Origin: Microterricola pindariensis
GTDB lineage: Bacteria; Actinomycetota; Actinomycetes; Actinomycetales; Microbacteriaceae
DNA length: 64,000 bases
Direction of reading: 5' to 3'
Assembly (NCBI RefSeq): GCF_002936985.1
Contig: NZ_MPZN01000001.1
Span: forward strand, 62,001 to 126,000
Part shown: positions 19,486 to 31,956 of the stretch, piece after piece
Position numbering within the stretch: the first letter of the stretch is position 1
How the letters are laid out: every line of letters begins with the position of its first letter
Translations under genes and position numbers: made by a program
The notes under the pieces: generated by a model
What the model was told of the DNA's origin: nothing
What the model saw: only the letters and a program-made list of their open reading frames with translations
Databases searched by the model: none

Positions 19486-19851
19486 CTAGCCCGCGACGAC
19501 CTTGCCGCGGCGCACGCGGAGCTGCTCGAGAGCCTCCTCGAGGAGCTGCTCTGCCTCCTCCTCCGTGCGACGTTCCTTCACGTAGGCGAGGTGGGTCTTG
19601 TACGGCTCGAGCTTGGCGACAGACGGAGGGTTCTCCTTGTCGCGCCCGGCCGGCAGCCCCGACTGCGGGGAGTCGATGGTGACGGGGATCTCCTCGTCCG
19701 GCAGAGTGGCCGAGAAGTACCGGATCGTCTCGTTGCCGAGCGCGTCCCAGTAGGAAATGGCCACACGGTCCGCGTGGTAGCCGCGGTCCTGTTCGCCCAT
19801 GGGGCCGGCGCCAACGCGCGACCCTCGAATTGCACTGCCGCCTGATGCCAT
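19486..19851 (-). CDS. rbpA: RNA polymerase-binding protein RbpA
   Basis: RbpA is an actinobacteria-specific protein that binds RNA polymerase and group 1/2 sigma factors and stabilises the open complex. The 121-residue protein matches the family throughout. The zinc-ribbon-like core has lost most cysteines, as in many members. The C-terminal sigma-interaction segment KTHLAYVKERRTEEEAE is clear and the protein ends in a basic helix. GGAGG lies six bases before the ATG. It is downstream of secG. Confidence 0.95.
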   Translation of the reverse strand: MASGGSAIRGSRVGAGPMGEQDRGYHADRVAISYWDALGNETIRYFSATLPDEEIPVTIDSPQSGLPAGRDKENPPSVAKLEPYKTHLAYVKERRTEEEAEQLLEEALEQLRVRRGKVVAG

Positions 19852-19888
19852 GGCTGCCTCCGCTGCTAAAAGATGGTGCTGTGAGAAA

Positions 19889-19908
19889 GCGCCCGCCGGG
19901 GCGGGCGC
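19889..19908 (-). terminator. second hairpin between secG and rbpA
   Basis: GCGCCCGCC (19889-19897) pairs with GGCGGGCGC (19900-19908). On the minus strand it is followed by TTTCTC. Confidence 0.55.
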
Positions 19909-19912
19909 GAGT

Positions 19913-19934
19913 GTGGTGCCCGCTCGGGCACCAC
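19913..19934 (-). terminator. hairpin just after the secG stop
   Basis: GTGGTGCCCG (19913-19922) pairs perfectly with 19925-19934. It stands 4 bases beyond the secG stop, in tandem with the hairpin at 19889. Confidence 0.6.
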
Positions 19935-19938
19935 GGAA

Positions 19939-20190
19939 TTACAAGCCGGTGTCGAACTTGGTGATGAGGCCGAGCACGATGATGCTCGAGACCCAGACCA
20001 GGCCGAGGATGACGGTGATGCGGTTGAGGTTGCGCTCCGCGACGCCGGAGGCCCCGAGGTTGCTGGTCATGCCGCCGCCGAACATGTCGGAGAGGCCGCC
20101 ACCGCGGCCCTTGTGCAGCAGAATGAGCATGGTCAGCAGCAGGCTCGTCAAACCGAGCACAACCTGCATTACAACCTGGAGAATTTCCAC
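19939..20190 (-). CDS. secG: protein translocase subunit SecG
   Basis: SecG is the small auxiliary subunit of the SecYEG protein export channel in the plasma membrane. The 83-residue protein has two hydrophobic spans (about residues 3-25 and 58-78). They flank the conserved loop LLHKGRGGGLSDMFGG. The GTG start has AAAGG about 6 bases upstream. It lies between tpiA and rbpA and seems to have its own -10 box. Confidence 0.95.
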   Translation of the reverse strand: MEILQVVMQVVLGLTSLLLTMLILLHKGRGGGLSDMFGGGMTSNLGASGVAERNLNRITVILGLVWVSSIIVLGLITKFDTGL

Positions 20191-20241
20191 AAGAAACCTT
20201 TCACAATGCGAAGCAGGAACGCCGCGCCAAGACCACAGACG

Positions 20242-20247
20242 ATTATA
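20242..20247 (-). promoter_or_regulatory. -10 element upstream of secG
   Basis: A perfect TATAAT on the minus strand lies between the tpiA terminator and secG, giving a leader of roughly 45 bases. The -35 position falls within the terminator hairpin and is poor. Confidence 0.4.
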
Positions 20248-20253
20248 GCCTGA

Positions 20254-20280
20254 CGCGGCATCCTCGGGGAGGATGCCGCG
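20254..20280 (-). terminator. terminator of the gap-pgk-tpiA operon
   Basis: CGCGGCATCCTC (20254-20265) pairs perfectly with 20269-20280 around GGG, 33 bases beyond the tpiA stop. Confidence 0.75.
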
Positions 20281-20313
20281 CCAGAGCGGGTGCTGTTGCG
20301 GGAAATCGCCCGG

Positions 20314-21102
20314 TTAGAGACCGACGTGCTGCTGGAAGCGGCTGATGGCCGCGAACTCGGCGATGTCGAGGCTCGCGCCGCCCACGAGGGCGCCGTCGAC
20401 GTTCGGCTCGCGCATGAAACCGGCGATGTTGCCGGACTTCACGGACCCGCCGTAGAGGATGCGCGTCTTGCCGGCGACATCCTCGCCGAGAACCTCGGCG
20501 AGCACGCCACGGAGCGCGGCCGCGACCTGCTCGGCCTGCTCGGGCGTTGCCGCCTGGCCGGAGCCGATCGCCCAGACGGGCTCGTAGGCGACGACGATGT
20601 CGGCCGCACCGGTCACACCGGCGAGGGCCGCGCGCAGCTGGGCGACGGGCACGGCGCTCGGGCCGTGCTTCTCGAGGTCCTCTGCGGTCTCGCCGACGCA
20701 GATGATCGGCACGATGTTGTGGGCGAGCGCCGCAGCCGACTTCGCGGCGACCTGCTCGTCGGTCTCACCGTGCAGCGTGCGCCGCTCGGAGTGGCCGATG
20801 ATGACGTAGCGGCACTCGAGCTGGGCGAGGAACGCGGCCGAGATCTCACCGGTGTATGCACCGGAGACGTGCTCGGAGACATCCTGCGCGCCGAAGGCCA
20901 GCGGCAGCTTGTCGGCGGAGACCAGGGTCTGCACGCTGCGCAGGTCGGTGAACGGCGGGAACACCGCCACCTCGACGGCGGCGAAGTCGTGCTTGGCCTC
21001 ACTCAGGTTCCAGGCCAGCTTCTGCACAAACGCGATGGCCTGGAGGTGGTCCAGGTTCATCTTCCAGTTGCCCGCGATGAGCGGGGTTCTGTTCACTACC
21101 AT
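20314..21102 (-). CDS. tpiA: triosephosphate isomerase
   Basis: TIM interconverts dihydroxyacetone phosphate and glyceraldehyde 3-phosphate in glycolysis. The 262-residue protein has IAGNWKMN at the N-terminus (active-site Lys), the catalytic His in IIGHSERR, and the catalytic Glu in [10 protein letters not shown]. The phosphate-binding [10 protein letters not shown] is also present. The ATG lies inside the end of pgk (7-base overlap); a GTG two codons later is an alternative start. Confidence 0.97.
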   Translation of the reverse strand: MVVNRTPLIAGNWKMNLDHLQAIAFVQKLAWNLSEAKHDFAAVEVAVFPPFTDLRSVQTLVSADKLPLAFGAQDVSEHVSGAYTGEISAAFLAQLECRYVIIGHSERRTLHGETDEQVAAKSAAALAHNIVPIICVGETAEDLEKHGPSAVPVAQLRAALAGVTGAADIVVAYEPVWAIGSGQAATPEQAEQVAAALRGVLAEVLGEDVAGKTRILYGGSVKSGNIAGFMREPNVDGALVGGASLDIAEFAAISRFQQHVGL

Positions 21103-22307
21103 CCGAGTACCTCCAGCCCGGGGAGGCGCTTGCCCTCGAGGAACTCGAGGCTGGCGCCGCCGCCGGTAGAAATGTGACCAAACTGGTCATCGTTGAAATT
21201 GAGTGCGCGGACGGCTGCGGCGGAATCGCCACCGCCGACAACGCTGAGGCCGTCGACCTCGGTCAGTGCTTGTGCGACGGCACGGGTGCCCGCCGCGAAT
21301 GGTGCAAGTTCGAACACGCCCATCGGGCCGTTCCAGAAGACGGTCTTGGACGAGCGGATGACGTCGGCGAACCGCGCGGCCGTCTCCGGTCCGATGTCCA
21401 GGCCCAGGCCGGACGCGCCGAACGGCGTGTCCTCGATGCCGTCAGCCGGGCGCACGAGCACCTCGGCGTCAGCACCGAACTTGGAGGCGACGACGACATC
21501 CGTCGGCAGGATGATCTGCACGCCGAGGCGCTCGGCCTCGGCCAGGTAGCCCGTGACAGTGTCGATCTGGTCGGCCTCGAGCAGGCTGGAGCCGACCTTG
21601 TGGCCGAGGGCCGCGAGGAATGTGAAGAGCATGCCGCCGCCGATGAGCAGGGTGTCGACGCGGGGCAGCAGGTGCCCGATCACGCCGAGCTTGTCGGACA
21701 CCTTCGAGCCGCCGAGCACGACCGCGTACGGGCGCTCCGGGGTCTCGGTGAGGCGGTCCAGCACCTCGAGCTCGGCCACGATGAGGAGGCCTGCAGCGCT
21801 CGGGAGCAGTTCGGCGAGCTCGTAGACGCTGGCCTGCTTGCGGTGGACGACGCCGAAGCCGTCGGAGACGAAGGCGTCGCCGAAGGCGGCGAGCTGGGCC
21901 GCGAAGGCGGCGCGCTCCTCGGCGACCTTGGAAGTCTCCCCCGGGTTGAAGCGGAGGTTCTCCAGCACCGCGATGTCGCCGTCGCCGAGGCCGGCGACAG
22001 CCGCCTGCGCCGAGGCGCCGACGGTGTCGCTGGCGAAGGCGACGTCTTTGCCGAGCAGCTCGCCGAGCCGGGCCGCAACGGGGGCGAGGCTGTAGCGCTC
22101 GTCCGGCGCGCCGTCAGGGCGCCCGAGGTGCGAGACGACGCTCACCCTGGCCCCCTGGGAGAGCAGCGCGGTGAGGGTGGGCAGTGACGCTCGCACACGA
22201 CCGTCATCAGTGATCTGACCGTCCTTCAGCGGGACGTTCAGGTCGCAGCGCACGATGACGTGCTTGCCGGCGAGTGGGCCCAGGGAATCGATCGTGCGAA
22301 GCGTCAC
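21096..22307 (-). CDS. pgk: phosphoglycerate kinase
   Basis: PGK transfers phosphate from 1,3-bisphosphoglycerate to ADP. The 403-residue protein has the N-terminal signature [14 protein letters not shown], the hinge and nucleotide-site motifs [10 protein letters not shown], and the C-terminal [13 protein letters not shown]. Start is GTG (VTLRTID), 10 bp after the gap stop. It sits in the conserved order gap-pgk-tpiA. Confidence 0.97.
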   Translation of the reverse strand: MTLRTIDSLGPLAGKHVIVRCDLNVPLKDGQITDDGRVRASLPTLTALLSQGARVSVVSHLGRPDGAPDERYSLAPVAARLGELLGKDVAFASDTVGASAQAAVAGLGDGDIAVLENLRFNPGETSKVAEERAAFAAQLAAFGDAFVSDGFGVVHRKQASVYELAELLPSAAGLLIVAELEVLDRLTETPERPYAVVLGGSKVSDKLGVIGHLLPRVDTLLIGGGMLFTFLAALGHKVGSSLLEADQIDTVTGYLAEAERLGVQIILPTDVVVASKFGADAEVLVRPADGIEDTPFGASGLGLDIGPETAARFADVIRSSKTVFWNGPMGVFELAPFAAGTRAVAQALTEVDGLSVVGGGDSAAAVRALNFNDDQFGHISTGGGASLEFLEGKRLPGLEVLGW

Positions 22308-22317
22308 GCCCTACCGC

Positions 22318-23421
<1,104 letters not shown>

Positions 23422-24048
23422 CTATGAGAGTAGCAGCAGGCCTTCGGTCTTCACTCGCGCAGTGTCGAAGCGTGACTGCACGTTCGACCAATCCACGATG
23501 TTCCAAAACGCCTTGACGTAGTCGGCACGCACGTTGCGGTAGTCCAGGTAGTACGCGTGCTCCCAGACGTCGAGCATGAGCAGCGGAACGGTGCCGGCAG
23601 CGAAGTTGGCCTGCTGGTCGAAGAACTGCTGGATGATCAGCTGCTGGCCGATCGAGTCCCAGGCCAGGACGGACCAGCCGGAGCCCTGCACGCCGAGCGC
23701 GGTGGCGGTGAAGTGGGCCTGGAACTTCTCGAAGGAGCCGAAGAAGTCGTCGATGGCCGCGGCCAGTTCGCCGACCGGCTTGTCTCCACCGTTCGGGGAC
23801 ATGTTGGTCCAGAAGATGGAGTGGTTCACGTGGCCGCCGAGGTTGAACGCGAGGTCCTTCTGCAGCTTGTTCACGTTGGCCAGGTTGCCGGTCTCGCGTG
23901 CCTCGGCGAGCTGGGCAAGCGCGGTGTTCGCCCCGGTCACGTAGGCCTGGTGGTGCTTGCCGTGGTGCAGCTCCATGATGGCGCCGCTGATGCTCGGCTC
24001 GAGCGCCGAGTAGTCATAGGCAAGTGCTGGCAAGGTGTATTCAGCCAT
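23422..24048 (-). CDS. sodA: superoxide dismutase (Mn/Fe family)
   Basis: This cytoplasmic enzyme converts superoxide to hydrogen peroxide and oxygen. The 208-residue protein has the metal ligands expected for the family: His in [10 protein letters not shown], His in [10 protein letters not shown], and Asp and His in LDVWEHAYY. The GSGW and QQA patterns lean towards Mn, but metal preference cannot be settled by eye. A GAGGAG ribosome site precedes the ATG. It is flanked by its own terminator and a -10 box, so it is probably transcribed alone. Confidence 0.95.
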   Translation of the reverse strand: MAEYTLPALAYDYSALEPSISGAIMELHHGKHHQAYVTGANTALAQLAEARETGNLANVNKLQKDLAFNLGGHVNHSIFWTNMSPNGGDKPVGELAAAIDDFFGSFEKFQAHFTATALGVQGSGWSVLAWDSIGQQLIIQQFFDQQANFAAGTVPLLMLDVWEHAYYLDYRNVRADYVKAFWNIVDWSNVQSRFDTARVKTEGLLLLS

Positions 24049-24101
24049 TGATTGTCTCCTCTTTCATGACCGCGAGAGTCGCGACCGGTTTCGACCGTTT
24101 C

Positions 24102-24107
24102 AGTCTA
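24102..24107 (-). promoter_or_regulatory. possible sodA -10 element
   Basis: TAGACT on the minus strand lies in the whiA-sodA gap and would give a leader of about 45 bases. No convincing -35 box. Confidence 0.35.
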
Positions 24108-24154
24108 ATCACGGCACCCTCCGAGGCACCGAGTATGTTCCTCATGGCCAACCC

Positions 24155-25147
24155 CTAGGCGTCGTCCAGGTCGGCGGGCAGGTTTGCGTCGGTTCCGGGG
24201 ATGCCCTGGTCTGCGGCCTTCTTGTCGGCCATGGCGAGCAGGCGACGGATGCGGCCGGCGACGGCGTCCTTGGTCATCGGCGGCTCGGCGTGGTGGCCGA
24301 GCTCGTCCAGGCTGGAGTCGCGGAAGCGCAGGCGCAGCTCCCCCGCATACTTGAGGTGCTCCGGGATGTCGGAGCCGAGGATCTCCATGGCGCGCTCGAC
24401 GCGGGCACAGGCGGCGACAGCGGCCTGCGCGCTCCGGCGCAGGTTGGCGTCGTCGAAGTTCACCAGGCGGTTGGCGGTGGCGCGCACCTCTCGGCGCTGG
24501 CGCAGCTCCTCCCAGTTGCGCACGGTCTGCTCGGCGCCCATCTGCACGAGCATCGCGCTGATGGCGTCGCCGTCGCGGATGACCACGCGGTGCACGCCGC
24601 GCACCTCGCGCGCCTTGGCGGCGACGCCGAGCCGGCCGGCCGCGCCGACGAGGGCCATGGCGGCCTCGTTGCCCGGGCAGGTGATCTCCAGGGCGGCGGA
24701 GCGACCGGGATCGGTCAGCGTGCCGGCGGCCAGGAACGCTCCACGCCAGACGGCGGCGATCTCCTCGCGCGAACCCGTGGTGAGGCGGTTCGGCAGGCCG
24801 CGGATGGGGCGGCGCCGGGCGTCGAGCAGGCCGGTCTGGCGGGCGAGCGTCTCGCCGCCTTCCAGCACGCGGACGAGGTAGTTGTTGGTGCGGCGGAGGC
24901 CGGAGGCCGGGATCACGGAGACGCTGCTGCGCACACCGTAGAGTTCGGCGAGGTCTTTGCGCACACGGCGCGCGAGCACGGTGGAGTCCAGTTCGGACTC
25001 GACGGCGATGCGCCCGGAGATCATGTGCAGACCCCCAGAGAAGCGCAGGATCGTGGCGAGCTCGGCGGCTCGGACCGTGGTCTTGGGGACCTCGACCACG
25101 GAGAGTTCATCTTTTACGTCGGCGGTGAGAGCCAATCGTGTTTCCAT
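24155..25147 (-). CDS. whiA: sporulation/cell-division regulator WhiA
   Basis: WhiA is a DNA-binding protein with a degenerate LAGLIDADG homing-endonuclease fold and a C-terminal helix-turn-helix. In Streptomyces it acts with WhiB; in non-sporulating relatives it affects division genes. The protein is about 330 residues. Conserved blocks are [32 protein letters not shown] and the C-terminal [21 protein letters not shown] use the ATG at 25147 ([10 protein letters not shown]); a TTG four codons later would give the more usual N-terminus. It follows rapZ, with overlap at the 5' part. Confidence 0.93.
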   Translation of the reverse strand: METRLALTADVKDELSVVEVPKTTVRAAELATILRFSGGLHMISGRIAVESELDSTVLARRVRKDLAELYGVRSSVSVIPASGLRRTNNYLVRVLEGGETLARQTGLLDARRRPIRGLPNRLTTGSREEIAAVWRGAFLAAGTLTDPGRSAALEITCPGNEAAMALVGAAGRLGVAAKAREVRGVHRVVIRDGDAISAMLVQMGAEQTVRNWEELRQRREVRATANRLVNFDDANLRRSAQAAVAACARVERAMEILGSDIPEHLKYAGELRLRFRDSSLDELGHHAEPPMTKDAVAGRIRRLLAMADKKAADQGIPGTDANLPADLDDA

Positions 25148-25193
25148 TCTTTGCAGTGCCAAAAGGCGTGGACAGGCGGCCGGGTGCGACCGC

Positions 25194-26066
25194 CTATTCG
25201 CGTCCGAGGTCTCGATGTCGCACACTCACGGCCACCCGGGGAAGGGCGCCGATCAGTGTCGACAGCTCCTTCACCATGGCGACGGAGCGGTGCTTGCCGC
25301 CGGTGCAACCGACGGCGATCGTGACGTGACGTTTGTTCTCGCGCTGGTAGCCGTCGAGCACGGGCTCGAGTGCGGCTGCGTAGCGCGCGAGGAATTCCCG
25401 GGCACCGGCCTGCTCCAGAACGAAGGCGGCGACATCGCTGTCGAGCCCCGTCTGAGCGCGGAGCTCTGGGATCCAGAAGGGATTGGGCAGGAAGCGGGCG
25501 TCGGCGACATGGTCGGCGTCGGCCGGTACCCCGTACTTGAAGCCGAAGCTGAGGAGCGTGACGCTGACGCCGACGGCATCCACCTCGGAGAAGTGCTCCC
25601 GGGTGACGGTGGCCAGCTGGTGGATGTTCAGGCCGGAGGTGTCGATGATCAGGTCGCTGGCGCCCCGGATGGTGGCGATGCGGTTGCGCTCGGCGGAGAT
25701 GCCGTCGAGCAGCGTGCCGTCGCCCTGCAGCGGGTGCGGCCGGCGCACGGACTCGAAGCGGCGCACCAGCACCTCGTCGGAGGCGTCGAGGAAGACGACG
25801 CGCAGCGCCGTGCCCTTGCGGAGCTCTTGGATGGTGTCCTGCAGCTCGGAGAAGAACTCGCCGCCGCGGATGTCGATGACGGCCGCGATCTTGGGCAGGC
25901 TCGCCCCCGCACGCCCGGCAAGGTCCACAAACGGCCGCAGCATCTGCGGCGGCAGGTTGTCAACGACATACCAACCGAGGTCCTCGAGGGCGTTCGCAAC
26001 GGTCGAACGACCGGCTCCGGACATTCCCGTGACGATCAGCATCTCGTGCTGCCGGGCATCCGCCAT
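25194..26066 (-). CDS. rapZ: RNase adapter RapZ / nucleotide-binding protein YvcJ family
   Basis: This P-loop protein of 290 residues belongs to the RapZ/YvcJ family, which binds nucleotides and, in enterobacteria, a small RNA of amino-sugar control. The Walker A motif is GMSGAGRST, with Arg where other phyla have Lys, as is normal in Actinobacteria. C-terminal family blocks [20 protein letters not shown] and [10 protein letters not shown] are all present. It stands between uvrC and whiA. The yvcK gene that often separates rapZ and whiA is absent. Confidence 0.93.
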   Translation of the reverse strand: MADARQHEMLIVTGMSGAGRSTVANALEDLGWYVVDNLPPQMLRPFVDLAGRAGASLPKIAAVIDIRGGEFFSELQDTIQELRKGTALRVVFLDASDEVLVRRFESVRRPHPLQGDGTLLDGISAERNRIATIRGASDLIIDTSGLNIHQLATVTREHFSEVDAVGVSVTLLSFGFKYGVPADADHVADARFLPNPFWIPELRAQTGLDSDVAAFVLEQAGAREFLARYAAALEPVLDGYQRENKRHVTIAVGCTGGKHRSVAMVKELSTLIGALPRVAVSVRHRDLGRE

Positions 26067-26129
26067 GGCAGATTCTCACCTTCGCTAGAAGAACTGGTGG
26101 GCTTACAGCCTACCGAGCGTCGGAGCCGT

Positions 26130-27989
26130 TCAGGCGCGCAAGTGCCGATAGATCGCCTGTGCGAGGGTGGGGCCGACCCCGCGGACCTCGGCAATCTGCT
26201 CCTCCGTGGCCTGTTTGAGCTGTGCGACGGAACCGAAATGCTTGAGCAGCACCTTCACCCTGGCCGGCCCGAGACCGGGCACCTCGCCCAGAACGGAGCC
26301 GATGTCGCGTTTGCGGCTGGCCCGCTGGGCGGTGATCGCGAAGCGGTGCGCCTCGTCGCGGATGCGCTGGAACAGGAACAGGGCGTCGCTGTTGCGCGGC
26401 AGGATGACGGGATACTCGGAATCGGGCAGCCAGATCTCCTCGAGGCGCTTGGCGATGCCGCAGAGCTGGATTCCCTGCACGCCGGACTCCCGGAGCGCCC
26501 GAGCGGCGGCCTCGACCTGCGGCTGGCCGCCGTCGACGATGAGCAGGTTCGGCGGGTAGCTGAACTTGCGCCGCTTCTCGCCGCCCTCCGCTGCCTCCGG
26601 CTCCGGCTCCTCGCGCAGGTAGGCCAGGCGCCTGCTCAGCGTGCGGTAGATGGAGTCGGTGTCGTCGGTGGACTCCGGGATGTTGAAGCGCCGGTACTGG
26701 TCCTTGCGCGGCAGGCCGTCCTCGAACACGACCATGCTGGCGACGATGTTGGTGCCGCCGAGGTGCGAGACGTCGTAGCACTCCATCCGCAGCGGCGCCT
26801 CCGTCATCCCGAGCGCCTCCTGGATGTCTTCGAGGGCCTTGGACCTGGCGGTGAAGTCGGAGCTGCGCCGGGTCTTGTAGAGCATCAGCGAGTGGGCGGC
26901 GTTCTGGGTGGCGGTGGCCAGCAGCGCGGCCTTCTCGCCGCGCTGGGCGGCCCGCACCCCCACCTTGGCGCCGGCGAGGCCGCGCAGCCACTCCTCGAGG
27001 GCCTCCGAGTCCTCGGGCAGCTCTGGCACCACGATCTCCCGGGGCGGCGGGTTGGACTCGTTGTAGACGGTCTGCACGATGGAGTCGACGAGCTCGCCCA
27101 TGGAGGCGTCCAGACCCTTGTCGACCATCCAGCCGCGCACACCGCGGATGCGCCCGCTGCGCACCACGAACTGCTGCACGGCGGCGGCCAGCTCGTCGTG
27201 CACGATGCCGAACAGGTCGATGTCGACGGAGTCGCGCAGCACGACGGCGCTCTTCTCCAGCACCGCCTCGAGCGCGAGCACCTGGTCGCGGCGCTTGGCG
27301 GCCAGTTCGAAGTTGAGCTCGGCGGATGCCGCCTTCATCTCCTGGGTGAGCTCGTTGATGAGCTTGCGGTCCTGGCTGCCCATGAAGCTCACGAAGCGCA
27401 TCACGATCTTGCGGTGCTCCTCGATCGTGACGAGGCCGGAGCAGGGGCCGAAGCAGCGGCCGATCTGCCCGGCGAAGCACGGCTTGCCGGAGAGCATGGC
27501 CCGCTTATAGTCGGAGTCCTTGCAGGTGCGGATCGGGAACGCCTTGAGCATCAGCTCGATGGTGTCGTAGACGGCCCAGACCTTCGGGTACGGCCCGAAG
27601 TAGCGGGCGCCCTTGATGCCGGTGGTGCGGGTGACGAGGGCGCGCGGCGCCTCATCGGCCAGGGTGACGGCGAGGTAGGGGTAGGACTTGTCGTCCTTGA
27701 ACATGACGTTGAACGGCGGGTCGAATTCCTTGATCCAGGTGAACTCGAGCTGCAGCGCCTCGACCTCACTGCCGACGACGGTCCACTCGACGCTGGTGGC
27801 GGTGGTCACCATCCGCCGGGTGCGCTCGTGCAGGCTCTCCAGCGGCGCGAAGTAGTTACTCAGCCGGGCCCGCAGGTTCTTCGCCTTGCCGACGTAGAGC
27901 ACCCGCCGGTTGGCGTCGCGGAACCGGTAGACGCCCGGCTCGGTGGGGATCTCCCCCGTCTTGGGCCGGTAGCTCAGAACGTTCGCCAT
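26130..27989 (-). CDS. uvrC: excinuclease ABC subunit C
   Basis: UvrC makes both incisions in nucleotide excision repair after UvrAB has marked the lesion. The 619-residue protein has a GIY-YIG nuclease domain at the start ([20 protein letters not shown]) and a UVR motif near residue 210 ([13 protein letters not shown]). The RNase H-like domain contains [11 protein letters not shown], and a helix-hairpin-helix pair ends the protein. It lies 14 bp after the uvrA stop, so uvrA-uvrC-rapZ-whiA may be one transcript. Confidence 0.97.
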   Translation of the reverse strand: MANVLSYRPKTGEIPTEPGVYRFRDANRRVLYVGKAKNLRARLSNYFAPLESLHERTRRMVTTATSVEWTVVGSEVEALQLEFTWIKEFDPPFNVMFKDDKSYPYLAVTLADEAPRALVTRTTGIKGARYFGPYPKVWAVYDTIELMLKAFPIRTCKDSDYKRAMLSGKPCFAGQIGRCFGPCSGLVTIEEHRKIVMRFVSFMGSQDRKLINELTQEMKAASAELNFELAAKRRDQVLALEAVLEKSAVVLRDSVDIDLFGIVHDELAAAVQQFVVRSGRIRGVRGWMVDKGLDASMGELVDSIVQTVYNESNPPPREIVVPELPEDSEALEEWLRGLAGAKVGVRAAQRGEKAALLATATQNAAHSLMLYKTRRSSDFTARSKALEDIQEALGMTEAPLRMECYDVSHLGGTNIVASMVVFEDGLPRKDQYRRFNIPESTDDTDSIYRTLSRRLAYLREEPEPEAAEGGEKRRKFSYPPNLLIVDGGQPQVEAAARALRESGVQGIQLCGIAKRLEEIWLPDSEYPVILPRNSDALFLFQRIRDEAHRFAITAQRASRKRDIGSVLGEVPGLGPARVKVLLKHFGSVAQLKQATEEQIAEVRGVGPTLAQAIYRHLRA

Positions 27990-28003
27990 CGCCGCCGCCC
28001 GGG

Positions 28004-30913
<2,910 letters not shown>

Positions 30914-30919
30914 CAGACA

Positions 30920-30925
30920 AGTCTA
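30920..30925 (-). promoter_or_regulatory. -10 element, leaderless start of uvrA
   Basis: TAGACT on the minus strand is followed by 6 bases and the GTG start at 30913. The -35 position (30943-30948) falls in the LexA-like box. Confidence 0.55.
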
Positions 30926-30942
30926 GGAGACACACGGCGCAT

Positions 30943-30958
30943 TCGAAGACTCGTTCTA
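30943..30958. promoter_or_regulatory. LexA (SOS) box-like operator at uvrA
   Basis: TCGAAG-ACTC-GTTCTA matches the actinobacterial SOS box TCGAAC-N4-GTTCGA at 10 of 12 defined positions. Its centre is about 38 bases upstream of the uvrA start codon and it covers the -35 position, as expected for repression by LexA. Confidence 0.6.
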
Positions 30959-31068
30959 CAAGCTGGTGGCGAACATACAGCCAGCGCGTGGGCGCCGACC
31001 CCGCCGCGTCGAGCGGCACTCCTGCCGAGTGGGCCTGTCGAGATCCCGGCTTCGACCGGCGGATGCAG

Positions 31069-31538
31069 CAGTGTGCCCCACTTCGTGCTGCTCTGCGCCA
31101 CATGATGTGGCGCGGAAGGCCACGAAGTGGCGCTGGGCGAGGGCCGGGGCGGCGGCGCTTCGGACGCCGCCCGCCGACGCATCAAGCGGGGGCTTCCGCA
31201 CAGTGTGGCGTCCTCGTATCGTGCAGAAGCCCCCGCTCGGCGCGCCGATAGCGTGGGCCTCCGTCGCCGGCGCTCCCTGGAAACCAACGGGCCGCGCGCC
31301 AGTCACCGGCCGCAGCCGCAGTGTGCGCCCACTTCGTGCTGCTCTGCGCCACATCATGTGGCGCGGACGGCCACGAAGTGGCGCTGGGCGAGGGCCGTGG
31401 CGTCAGCGCCTCGGACGCCGCCCGAGGACGCATCAAGCAGGGGCTTCCGCACAGTGTGCCGTCCTCGTACCGTGCAGGGGTCCCTCGGCGCGCCGACAGC
31501 GTCGGCCTCCGTCGCTGGCGCTCCCTCGAGCCAACGGG
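31069..31538. repeat. tandem duplication of a ~250-bp multi-hairpin element
   Basis: Copy 1 (from about 31069) and copy 2 (from about 31319) are close to 90% identical by eye over about 215 bp. Copy 1 folds into three successive structures. First, CCACTTCGTG/CACGAAGTGG arms (31078-31087, 31121-31130) enclose the palindrome GCGCCACAT-G-ATGTGGCGC (31095-31113). Second, GGGCGGCG pairs with CGCCGCCC (31147-31172). Third, AGCGGGGGCTTC pairs with GAAGCCCCCGCT (31185-31237). Copy 2 keeps the first structure exactly (31329-31381), has a shifted 6-bp stem for the second, and has largely lost the third. Function unknown. Confidence 0.8.
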
Positions 31539-31571
31539 AATCTGGCCGGCAGCCAGCGAGGTCGCGGACGG

Positions 31572-31606
31572 GGTCTCGATACGGCGCTGGCGCGCCTACT
31601 CGACCA
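31572..31606 (-). repeat. single copy of the short palindromic repeat seen at 3061-3423
   Basis: GGTCTCGATACG, core GCGCTGGCGCGC, CTACTCGACCA. Read on the minus strand the core is GCGCGCCAGCGC. This equals the GCCCGCCAGGGC core of the 3-kb units with two changes that keep the 4-bp stem paired. Confidence 0.8.
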
Positions 31607-31671
31607 GCGGGAGGGGCCGCGCCGCGGGACGAGCAGCGCAGCGCCCGAAGCCCGGGAGCCGACGGGCGGCG

Positions 31672-31956
31672 CTAGCGGGAGGGCGGCAGGGTGATTCGGA
31701 CCGGGCCGGCGCCGAGGGGGCCGTCGCCCGGGAGGGGCGCCGGGGCGGGCAGCTCCTGCTGCGCCTCCCAGACGAGGTGCGCCTCGTGGGTCTGCGGCCG
31801 GAACACCTCGTCGACGACGCCCAGCATGCCGCCGCCCGCGCTCCGCCGCCGGCGCTTCCGCTCGGACGCGGCGAGCCGTGGCCCCAGCAGCGGCCACAGC
31901 AGGAAGCCCGCCAGGAGCACCCCGGCGAGCACCAGCAGCGGAGCGGGATCAGTCAA
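31672..31956 (-). CDS. small membrane protein of unknown function next to uvrB
   Basis: The 94-residue protein has one N-terminal membrane span ([19 protein letters not shown]). It is followed by a basic stretch (RKRRRR), then [23 protein letters not shown] and a Pro-rich tail ending VRITLPPSR. It is probably an inner-membrane protein with its tail in the cytoplasm. I place the start at a TTG overlapping the uvrB stop by 8 bases (TTGACTGA); the only longer readings lie wholly within uvrB. I do not recognise a function, though the [12 protein letters not shown] block looks conserved. Confidence 0.7.
   Translation of the reverse strand: MTDPAPLLVLAGVLLAGFLLWPLLGPRLAASERKRRRRSAGGGMLGVVDEVFRPQTHEAHLVWEAQQELPAPAPLPGDGPLGAGPVRITLPPSR

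Larger units (their letters stand above)
30914..31671. other. 758-bp intergenic region with structured repeats
   Basis: No convincing gene lies between uvrA and the small membrane-protein gene. The part next to uvrA holds its promoter and a LexA-like box. Then come two tandem copies of a hairpin-rich element of about 250 bp (31069-31538) and a single copy of the short palindromic repeat (31572-31606). Frames open on both strands here repeat with the element and have no protein-like features. Confidence 0.75.

Noticed and set aside
25990-26066. Defective P-loop in RapZ (Arg for Lys in GMSGAGRST)
   Set aside because: Actinobacterial members of the family normally carry this Arg, so it is not a local defect.
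30956-31897. Several open frames on both strands in the uvrA-uvrB gap
   Set aside because: They repeat with the 250-bp element, are Arg/Ala/Pro-rich and have no recognisable start signals or motifs.
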